Shown piece by piece: positions 11,301 to 23,300 of a stretch of 64,000 nt of DNA. The notes under the pieces were generated by a model. The model worked only from the letters and a program-made list of their open reading frames with translations, was not told the DNA's origin and ran no database searches. How positions within the stretch are numbered: the first letter of the stretch is position 1; each line of letters starts with the position of its first letter. The stretch covers positions 2,046,001 to 2,110,000 of the forward strand of contig OY725505.1 in assembly GCA_963281255.1 (NCBI GenBank). The letters run 5' to 3'. Source of the DNA: Aphrocallistes beatrix (taxonomy: Eukaryota; Porifera; Hexactinellida; Sceptrulophora; Aphrocallistidae). The translations under genes and the position numbers were made by a program.

Positions 11301-14300
11301 GAACAGCATTATTTTACGAAATATTATTCAATTATATCCCAATCCTGCTACTCCAGTTGGCGCGCACGTACCATATGCACAATACGTCCGTCATACACTC
11401 GACCGAATCTTGTTCAACATACCTCCTCCTGCAGCTCAAGACTTTCCTCTGCGATTTCAGATTGCAGATGGACTAGATGGCTCCGGAAGTCACAGAATTT
11501 ACAACCAGTCTAGCACGAATACAGAGACTAAAGCATACATCCTATTCTGTTTTAAGGCAGTGCAGATTACAACCTTCAGCGGTCGAGAACTCTGGAAAAA
11601 CACCAGTCCGAATTCTCCCTTCACCCAGCGACCCATTTTCCTTCTCGCTGCGAAGGAAAATGAAAATAATATCAAGCAGTTCATGACCGATTTAATAAAT
11701 CTGGAAACTGAGCTAATGAAGAGTGAAGGATTTTCTCTTGGGGATAATCAACAAGTTCATATCGACATTGTTCGGTCAATGTTTGATGGGAAAATGTCAG
11801 CAATTCTATCTGGAGCAGGTGGGGCAAGTTGCCAATTATGTACCGCTACTCACGATGAACTGAAAGATCGTGAATTGATAATACAGGGATTTCCTATCAA
11901 TAGACACATCACTGACGCCATTCAACTATTTGGAGAAATCGAAGATAACGATTCTTTCTTTTCTCTACCCTCAAACGAACGTTATAACCTCACCCACGAA
12001 CCAACTTCCACTATAAATATCCTTCCAGCATCTCCTCTACACTCATATACTTGTATCTTCAGGTGGTTTACTCTACTAGTTTATCATTTGAGCTGCGGTA
12101 AACTTACATGGTCACCAACATCGACTGCAGTCAAAAATTCGATGGTCTTTGTCAGAACTCTCGTACAAGAGAAGACTAGTTTGAAGATAGACCAGCCTGA
12201 TCCTAAGGGGGGTACTACCTCTACTGGTGGTGTTGCGCGTCGAGCTTTTTCCTCCGAGTCAAAATTTATTGATTGCGTTTCGTCATGTGTTGCGATTGAG
12301 TACAGGGAGACACTTTCACAATTACATACACGATTGTCAGCTATTCTTAGAATAATAAATTCAGACAGGAAGATACACACCGAAGAATTTGGCGATCTAT
12401 GCACGAACACCTATCTCTTAATTCTGGACTCGTTTCCTTGGGCAGGCGTTACACAGACATTGCATCGCGTATTAGCTCACTCAGAAGAAAATTTGAACGA
12501 CTTGAATTTCGGACACGGCTTGAAATGTTTCTCTGAGGAAGGTTCCGAGGCTTGTAACAAGCTAATAAGAAAGTACAGGGAGAATCTCGCTAGGAAGTGT
12601 TCATTTGAAGACAATGTGGTCGACATTTTTGTGAGATTGGCTTCTGAAAGTGACCCCATACTAAATCTATTCCGATCAAAGTTAGTTTGCGAAAGATGTG
12701 GAGAACACGGGCACACAAAAAGAGCTAAGTGTTGCAGAAATAATTCATCACTTTCATCAATAGATACAATTGTCGATACACTCATAATTAACACTTAGAT
12801 TTATAGGATTAGTACAATATTTGTGTATGTGTGTTGTCATCATCATTAAGAACCATTGTGTCTTCATTTGACAATCAAATTATCGTGTACTGCGGGTTTT
12901 CTCACTTTTGATGTACAGTTTATCTCATAATATTTATACGATTTTCTGAGATATGGGAAACTTTTTTGAAAAATTCAATATAAAATATATTCACCAAATT
13001 CTAGGTAAACCATATCTCGAAAAAACGAAGACATATAACAATTCTGAGTGCACCTATGGCTTTCTAGGGGTTGATAACCTATATGAATCTAATACATTTC
13101 ATGGAGCTAATAGCAAATCTGAAAGAAATATGAGCAAAAGAACAAAATTCGGCAAAATATGGGGAAGCCATATCTTGCACAGCTGAAGCCATATATAAAT
13201 TTTTATTATGCCAATCGTTTCCCAAGGGTGGATAACCTATATGCATATAATACATTTGATAGGGCTAACGTGCATCTATATACCTATTCTTTACTAACTG
13301 TGTTTTTAAACCACTGTGTTGAGTGTCCCAGGGAAGTTGTCACAGTCCCATGCCTCAGTTGTTGGTGTTCTCATCCCGTCATATCTATAGAATTTTTCGT
13401 TGTCCTACAGAATAGAATAGAAGTGATTTCGGAGTAAGATGGAGAAGCCGACTAGTTGATAGTGCAGTGTTTGATGGTTATGGCCGATGGTAAAATGTTT
13501 ATCGATATATGATATTGCAAGTTGCTTGTCGATGTTAGGGAGATGTCCGATTTCAATTGTAAGTAGAGTAGGAATTGATTTGAATTGGCCAGATTGTCTT
13601 TCGAAGATGGAATTAGTTGACCCACAAGATTTGCATTTACTTGGGAGGAGTTTGCGACTAACTGAAGACTCTAAGTTGGTGATGACGCTCCCTATGGTAC
13701 CTAGCATACAGGTGGTGTTGAAGGTGTTTGAGCATTGGTGGCATTTAAATGTGGAGATGTAGCGATCATTGCATAGGTCCAAGGTACGTAGAAATTGAAT
13801 GATATTACCCTCTGATCCGAAAAAGTTATAACATTTAACCAGCGACTGGTAGATAATTTTTAGTCCAATATGTGAAGCAATGTACTCTCGCAGTTCATCA
13901 AATTTCTTACTGGCGACAAGAGAATAGATTTGATGGAATTTGCAGGTTGATGGTGTTGTTCCGATTATTTTCAGTGAATTAATGATTTTGTCCTGATTTA
14001 AACTTAGAAGTGCAACTATGTTGTCGACTGGGCAGGTGTTAAGTTGCAGGATGTTGTTGTATTCGCCCTCCCATTTAGGGAATGTTATAGATTGTAATGA
14101 GTCTTCAGTAGTGCTGGCGAGGTGTTCAGATGGTGATGATGGTGTTGATTCGATGGTAATAATTTCTGGTTCTTTCGGGAAGATCAACTCAATCACTACA
14201 GGGAATAGAACTGCGAGAGGGTAATCGTAATCCCTTCTTTTCTCGAGTTGACTTTCGCTAGGATGGGAATTACGATATTCATTATACCATCGAGTGACAG

Positions 14301-17300
14301 TGATGGCAATGTATTCCTTAGTTATGTAATTGATGGTAGTTGATGGGTGGTGATCATATAGTGTAGTGAGTGATGTTAGTGATTGAGCTTTAGTGGCAAG
14401 GGTTTCGTGAAGATCTGATAGGTAGGTGTTATTGAGAAGTGATGTTAATACTTGAGGTTTGATATCGTTAAATTTGTTGTCTAGTTTTTCTTTCTCTGTC
14501 TCAGATAGTAGGTATTCTTGGCTGTCAAATGTCTCTTCTGTCGCTCCCAAAGTTAAGGTATCCATATCGTCATAGGATTCTAAGAATATAATTTAAGTAG
14601 CCAATTTAACTTCAGACAAAGTAAATAACTGATACTAATATTACTCACGAATAGAATTGATGGATGGTTCGAGTATTGCTTTGTAACTGATGTCTCCGTA
14701 TCCTAAAATAAAATTATCAACTTTGTAGAAATTGATAGCATTTTAATTAAAAATTACTAAAATTTCACTTACTGCTGAATTAGTGCGTTTATGATATATT
14801 CGAGAAAGGTGGATTGGTATCTTTGTTGTCTTTTTGCTGTTGAAATCTGTATGTGCAATAATATGGCTTGGTGTCACTCTATCTACTGAATATGGTCCAA
14901 GATATTTCTTTGCATTTTTGGTTCCGGGAAGATGTTTGGATTTTTTGATATTGTGTACAAGTACTTGGTCTCCTTCCTCGAATTCCGACCTAAATTTAGC
15001 TACTTAGTTAAATAAATATTTTTGAGTCATGATGAATTGAATTTACGTCAACAGAAAATATTTTAAGTATGAGATGAGAAGACATACGAATTGCAAAGTT
15101 TCTCTGAGAAAATATGCTCTGGTGATGTTATCATCATTGTCATTACTTTCTGTTATTGGAACCAAACACTAAAAATAAGAATTACTCACCTATTACGTTT
15201 TAGTTTACGGTCAAAATTCCGTTTTTGAATCTTCTGTTCTTTTTTGATGTTGTCGATAGCAAACATTCTGTCAGTATCACGAGTTTCATCTATTTCTTGC
15301 ATCCACTCATCATCATTATTTGGTAACTCATAGGGATCTGCTTCGTCAATGGTCATTGGAATGGTATCAAGTTGGGGGGATCCTGGATCAGAGGTACAAC
15401 CGTATTCATTTGGATCAGAACGGTCGTCGTTATTTGATGATGAAGTAATCAAGTTGAGAAGGTTAGAGGAATCATAATCTCTTCCGAACATAAGATAGAA
15501 TGGAGTGTACCCTGTAGATCGTTTTTTCTGAGTGTTTGCTGACAAAACTGCTGGTTGTAGTTTTGCTGTCCATTCTGTATCTGCATTACTCCTCAATTTG
15601 TAAATTTTACTATAATTCAAAGTTAATTAAATAAACAGAGAGTAACTAATAATAGGGGGTGAGATAGATAAATAAGACTCTTACTTTTTGATGATTTTAT
15701 TGTGCGCTTCAACAAGTCCATTACTTTGTGGATGGTAAGCAGTGGTTCTTCTAAGCTCAACATCAAGTTGTGAGTGGAAATCTTGAAATTCCTAAAACAA
15801 TCAAAATATTCCTAAGTATGCCACCTGATACTTTCACATTTATTCAATGGCTTAATTGGGACGTTAGCCTAAAAAAAATGGAGTACACAGCTAATTTATC
15901 TAATTTAGCTAATTTAGAGTTTCCACTACATTGAAGCTGGTGAATATCAAATAATGTCAATGTATACCAGACGTACTTAATTAAGATAGTAAAGAGGGGT
16001 GTATTTTCTTGTTTATTCTTTAAATATGATACAATTAACTATTAAATTAACTATATATGTATAAGTATCAGCGGGTGTACTTAACAAAAATATATGTTTA
16101 TACCTTGCTCGAGAATTCTTTGCCTTGGTCGCTCTGGATAACTTTAGGAACTCCGAATGTAAGATAGATATCTTGTAAGCGATTCAATACCTCCCTGGAT
16201 GTTTTAGTTTTGAGAGGGCGTGCGACTACAAATTTGCTCAGGTAGCAGACAATAACCAAAATATGCTGAAATCCGAAAGAATCTGGGGTCATGTTGCAAA
16301 TTAGATCAATTCCACAGTGATGCCAGGGGTTTTGTGGAGGTGGAATGGGTTGGAGTTCTCGTTGAGGCTGAGGTGGGAGTGCTGCATTAGATTGGCAGTC
16401 GTGACAGGTTTTTATCTAAAAGGATAAAAAAGTGAATAAATTTATTAGTGTTATTCTAATTCATTGAATGGGATTTCTTACATATTGTCGAAAATCTCCG
16501 TGAATCCAGTCGAATTTGTTACGAATGCCATCAATGGTAGCATTGATACCAGTGTGAGTAGTATCATAGTAGAAACTGATGATATCATTGATTTCGGATT
16601 CAAGTGGAACCTCAAGGTATTTCACGACTCCATTCTTCCTCACACTCTAAAATATGGACAGTAAAAATGAATGGATAAATACGATTTGGATGATTAGTAA
16701 AATCAACTACCACCACAGACAGTAGAATTGAAAAACATTGAAGCGGAAATATTGGTGACCAAGATCCAATAATAGCAAAGATTAGGTAAAAGCTAGTTTG
16801 AATGCCGTCGTAATTTATTGTACTTTACCTTTACAAGTTTGTTGTTTCGGAGATAATACTCTCTGCACCTTCTGACAAAATTCTTTTTCTTATATCGATC
16901 ACTTGAATCCTTGATCTCCAGAGGAATGACATTAGTCAAGAGATAACTCTGAATCTGCTGGTACTCGTTCACGTTCATGATAGAGTAAATGTCAGTTCGA
17001 AGTAAATTCGTAAATAGAAGTTGAAAGAAATCTAGAAAAAAGAGATAAAGTTAGGGTGAGAGTTTAATGATATGAATGTAATTATATAGTAAATACCAAG
17101 TTACCATGGACGAAATGTTACTTAGTCTAAAATGAAAAGCTATCGGTGGGTCAAAATCCCACGCGGGTCAAAATCTCATGCAACAGGTCTTTAAATTTGA
17201 TCGTGTTTGATAGGCAATGGACTACTTCCTATTAGGTGATAATACAACTTGAACTTCTAAATTCAACGAGTTTTGAGTTATGGGTTGATTTTAAGAATGT

Positions 17301-20300
17301 GATCGAAAAACTAAAAGTCTGTGAATTTAGAAGTTTAAATTGTATTATTACCTAATAGGAAGCAGCCAATTGTCTATCAAATACGATCAAATTTGAAGAC
17401 CTAGTTCTTACAGTTTGCAGGATATGGCTCAGACTGATCAAAATGCTTTACCATAGCAACGTAGGAATGTAACAACATTCCAATGAAAAATTATAAATTT
17501 TTAAAATCAACTCGTACTAATCTTAGTTCTGCACAAAAATTCTACCTTAATAACATTTAGAAGTAGGCTTAAAACAGCTTAGAAAATTACCAAAATCGTG
17601 CTTAAAATGACCTGTTGCGCAATGTGATGACTAATTGAAATTTTGAAAACGGATATATGTACTTTGATGCCATGTTTATATATGCTGGTAATACATTCTT
17701 GATGCCTATCCTCCTACATGGTTAACGATTTTGGGCTAATCGTGTATTAATCCATTCGGCTATTACTGCATCTTTGGTTATTTTACTGTGAGGTGTTATT
17801 AGACTAGGCTATTTATTAGTCTATTTTTATGCATTCTAAAGCTAGCAAAATAATTGTTCATCTATGTTTCATTTTTCTTTCATTATACCTGTTTTATTTA
17901 GTTAATGATTTGGAAATAAAAATATTACAGATTCTATTTCAAAGTAGTCCAATTGGAGCTTTGGTGGATGAAATTTTGATGCAAGATGAGAATTCAAAAG
18001 TTTATATGAATAAATATCTTGATGACTTTATTGAAATGTCTTTTCCTTATAGTCAAAATGAATACAAAGAAAATGAATATATGGTTAGTTATTTTATTAC
18101 TTATCAATAATTATATATAAAATGTCGGTCGACAGACCGACATTTTATATAGTGCAGCTCCAGGAAGTGACTCGAAGGTACATGAAATGTGAATATCGAA
18201 ATATATCGGGAAATACTCATTTTAGGGCATTCCAAGTGTGAAATTTGGAATTGGCATATTAAAATTCCCTATATTAGTCGTTGAGAGCTCGCTTTAGTAT
18301 TAAATACAATTTTTTTCAAAAGGTGTGAAAATATGTATATATCAATGTGTTAATAACTCATAAAATATTCAAATTATTACTTGTAAAGTGTGAAAATCGG
18401 GATCTACATATTTAAATTCCCTATATTAGTCGTTGAGAGCATTATCCATCCATCTTTAAATTTCTGAAATTTCCTTATACAAGTACATACTTCACGGTGT
18501 AAAACTCCAAATTAAATTGTTAAAATATCTCACTTTTGGTTGGGAATGAGGTTGAGATTCTCGTTTTGCCCCCCAAAGACGCCAAGTACCCTATAGAAGC
18601 ATTAATTAGCCTAAAATACCCAATTGATTCAATAATTTTTCAATCAAATTTTGACAAATTCCCAGCCTCAAATCCTTGGTGGCAGCATTAATCAAAAATT
18701 ATTCATTACATAGAAAAGCATCCCCCCACTCAAAAAGACGCACCTACCTTATCTCTGATAAATGACTGGCTTAGATTTATGAAAGAAATGCCTTTTGAGG
18801 TTGTTAGCTGCATTTTAGGTTGGAGATATGGCTCTCAGGTTGTCGAACGGGGCATTTACTTACAGAGAAGTTGGCTGCAAAGGTTTTTAGTAGGAAATAG
18901 GGCTTAAAAACCACGTATTTCAGGTGATTTTAAGCTAGCGGCATTATATATACAAGCACGCTTCGCTTGTTTGCGCTGCGCGGCTTGCGGACACTGCGTG
19001 TCCGCAGAGTCGCCCTACGGGCGCCTGGAGTCACTCAATCAGAAATATTTTGGCATTTTTTTCCTTTAAATAGATATTGTAAACAAAGGTCGGCGAATAA
19101 TTTCTCATATGGACCCGAAAATATAATGTTCAAAATCTACACCCCTGAAAACCCCATGTCAACCGTTGTAAGCAAGTTTCTAGCATATTTTTGAGATTTG
19201 TTTACTTTATGTATCTAATGTAAACAAAAGTAAACAAATAATTTATCATATACATCTAAAAATATGATATTCGAAATCTACACCCCTAAAAACCCCATGT
19301 CAACCGTTGAAAGCAAGTTTCTAGCATATTTTTGAGATTTGTTTACTTTATGTATCTATTGTAAACAAATAATTTATCATATAGATCTGAAAATATGATT
19401 TTCGAAATCTACACCCCTGAAAACCCCAAGTCACCCGTTGGAAGTTAGTCTCTAGCATTATTTTCAAAATTCATCAAATGGTGTGAAAATATGTATATAA
19501 AGGTGTGAAAATATGCAGATAATCTTTTTTATAGCCATACACTATAATACATTTAAGATTTCAAACGTAAGTTGTGGCTTTGAAGTATTAATAACAATGA
19601 CGATCTATTTATTGTAGTGTCGTACTACTTGTACAATGATTTCTATTGTGATAGTGTAGTCATTTATTTTGTATAGAAAAGGTGCGAAAAATTGTTTTCC
19701 ATTTTTTTTGCAGAGATGTGAAAATTTCGCTTAGATCTTAGAACTTAATCGTAGTCATATCATTTGACACCTACATGCCGATTTTCACACCTCTATGACT
19801 CCCAATTCTTCAATCAATTCGGACAAACACACACACACACACACACAAATCCTAGCATTTTAATATATAAGATATACCTAGAGTAACTCTACCGATATTA
19901 TCGCTAGAGTTAGCTACAGTATCGCTAGAGTCAGCGATATTGTCGCTCAGCGCCATATAAGTATTCTGAGATGCTCGAAATGCTTTTTGATTTTTTTTAC
20001 GACCCAAATATGGTAAACGGACATTTCGTCTCAGGGATTGAATTATTTTATGAATATTGTATAATTGTATGAATATATGAACCCTGGAATTTTCGTCCCC
20101 GAACTTTTGTCTCATTAAAGACTAAAATAAACAGGCACTAATATGTAAGGGACGGAAAGTGAGACTTTTTGAGTGGAGTATGTTTGAAAAAAAGGGTGAA
20201 AATGAGGCATTTTTATTGAGAAATCAGTAAGTGCGAAAGGGACATTTCAAGGGACGAAATTTATATTCCATGGCTGAACCCATGTGTATATTCTTTTTTT

Positions 20301-23300
20301 AAAAATGGTGTCAAAACATAAGTACATGTGCGATGTTATCAATTGTATAGTGTGAAGTATAATCTATAGATTGAAAGAAAAGTATCTATTTCGAACAAAT
20401 TAGCGACGAAGTGTCCATGCGACGAAATGTCCATGTGACGAAATGTCCGCGACGAAATGTCCGTGCGACGAAGTGTCCGCCATTCCCCAAATATATCATA
20501 TTTATTAAATTTGATAATCGAGCTATATTTTGAAATGTATCCAATACTATCCATATGAATTATTTTTTCGATTCGAGTAAATTTTAAAAAATCTAAATAT
20601 TTATTTTGAAATATACACAGCTCTTAGATATTTTATCCTTTTAGGTATACAGAACGATTTTAATTTGGTATATTGATTTGTTAAATGAGAACGCCCAAAA
20701 TCTAGCATCTCATGATTTGGTAGAAGATTCTCAAACAGTTAGAGGAATCAGAATTAGTATTCCTTTAATTCATCAATCCCATTTTGAATTGAAAGATGTT
20801 TTAACATACATTGAAGAGTTTTTTTCTTTTTATCCCAAATTTTCTGAAAGACTTGTGAACAAAATCAATAAAATAAAGGATGATCCTGACAAGTGCAGAA
20901 TTCTCTATAGAGTTGAACATTTGTTATTGGAAGAAATTGTGGCCCATTGTAAATTCGATAATGAAAAAGTTTTTAACCCCGCTCAAGCTAAAGAATACTG
21001 TCAACTAGTTTCTTCTTTTAATGAATTTTTTTCAAAAGGACTTCATATTGATCGAACAAATGTTATTAATGATTATGATACACATCGAAACATGCTGCGG
21101 TGAGATAATATTTAACATTCTTAAGTTAATGTACATGGTACCGGTGACACAGAACTTGATTTTTGTAACAAGTGTGAACGCCATACAGTCAAAATAATTC
21201 GGTTTTTTGGCACCCTTGTTACACGGAAAAAGTTGCACAGGGCTGGGGTTGGTTAACCGATTTTATGGTTCGGTTATTTTGGTTTCCTCCAGTGCGGTTA
21301 ACCGGTTGACCGATACCAGTATTAATTGGTTTAAATATGGATTTTGGATTAAGCTTCAACCTGATATTGAAAAAAATTATAATTTTCAGTGGTCTCGAAA
21401 TATACTTTGTCGTTAGAAAATAGGAATTCTATTACATTTACAAATTTTTAGAAGTAATATTCTTGAATCTCCTTCGAAAAACAAAGAATGTGAATATTTA
21501 GAAAATAAAGCAGATCGGCTAACCGATCTAAGATTTCCTTAACCGGTTAACCGAATCCAGCCTTGAGTTGCACAAAACAGGAGACAAAACTGCCTATAAA
21601 CTTAACTATGAATATATGTACCTACTTCTATTTTAAATCTACACGAGTGTTGGAGACCACATGTTCTTTGTGGTGACAAAGAACAGCAAAAATATATCCT
21701 ACAAAGAATTACCAGTTGGGAGAAATGCACCATTGTCCCTAATAACCCTGCTCGTGAAGCACAAATGACCCCCCTCCTCAGCATGAATCGCCAACACGTA
21801 TCCCTTCTAGTTCTTCTTGATCTTAGTTCAGCCTTCGACACCGTCGACAATACCATCTTATTCAATCGTCTCCAGTATCATTTCGGCATTTGTGCTCTTC
21901 TCTGTCTTGGTTTGGTTTTCGTGACAAACTCTGTTAAAATAACATTAAAATAGACGTTCGGGATAGCTCGCTCTCTTTCCATCCTCGTATTCTACTCTTG
22001 ATCTAGCATGGATCAACCCTGGTCTTCTTATTTTTAATTTGAGATCAGAAAAATGGGACTTCGACCAGTCGACAAAACACTAAATATTAGATGAGTGAGT
22101 AGCCTGCGTTCAAAACATTACTTTCGAGTACAAAATCGACTTTATAAGTAGTCGGCTAATGCCTTTTAAGCATCGATTGCATTCAATATCGTACTTTTCT
22201 CGCGCGCCCAGAGTTGCACGCGGGCCGAAATTTGTAACCGCGGCCCGCAACTAAATTATTCGGCACGCAAGAAGCCCGCATAAATATTTTTGGCCCACTT
22301 TGTTAGTTACTAACTATAGAGAGACACTTAGGGAATCCTTTTATGGGAGTGAGTTTCTGCAAACACAAATAAGTGGAAACTAACAAAGTTCTATTTACGT
22401 AAGTATCCCTTAATTGGTGCCTCATGACAGTTAAAAACATCGTCTCGGTTGTCATTGCGGGGAGTCCTGCCAAGATTTCCGGCCGCGGAGCCCGCAACCT
22501 ATTATATTCGGCCCACGTGCAACTCTTCGCGCGCCACGCTGTGTAGATTCTTTTGTTCAAAGACTATTATATTGCTTCGATGCCTTCACTCTTCCGACAC
22601 CGTACTATGCAGAACTGTTTCTACAGTAGAGGCAGTCTTGCCAACTTATCATCAAGTGCTGAATTGAGAATCCCGAGTTTTCAAAATGATTTCAGTAGAA
22701 TGATATATCAAACATGATAATGAGTCCTTTAGCTATATAGTATTAGAGATCTTGCCGCATATTTTACTATGGTATTTTCCCTTCTTATAAGGGCACAATT
22801 TTCTGCAAGTAAATTCTTCCAGTCAAAATATTTATGAAATAAATAATCAAATGTATTAAACAGAATTGAAAGTTTGTGGAGCTTATAGTTACCATGCAAA
22901 AAATTCAAACTAAATATTTGTGGTTTCATAATTCCTTTCCGCTACTTCATCCCTAGTCCAAAATTTTGAGGTTGATACCAGATATTATAATGAGTAGGCT
23001 ATGCTTGAAAGTAATCAGATTTACTAATTACATCTATTTAGATCTCAATGGAATTCAATTCTTGTTATTTTCCTCTTTATTTCCAAAGTTCGCATTACTG
23101 TTGGATTAGATATTACCAAGACGTCTCACAATTCTTTAGAACTTGTAAGTTGCTATCAATTTTAAATCTGTTTTCAAATTTACGATGTACGTACATGAAG
23201 CTTTTAATTTCCTGGCATTTTTAATGTAACAAACGCGCTTCGCTTGCTTGCGCTGCACGGCTGGCGACACTTTATGTCCGCCGGAGGCGCCTGGGGTAAT

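Noticed and set aside
13490-14224. Plus-strand ORFs opposite the protease-like exon
   Set aside because: They are shadows of the minus-strand 390-codon frame that carries the Cys, zinc and His motifs.
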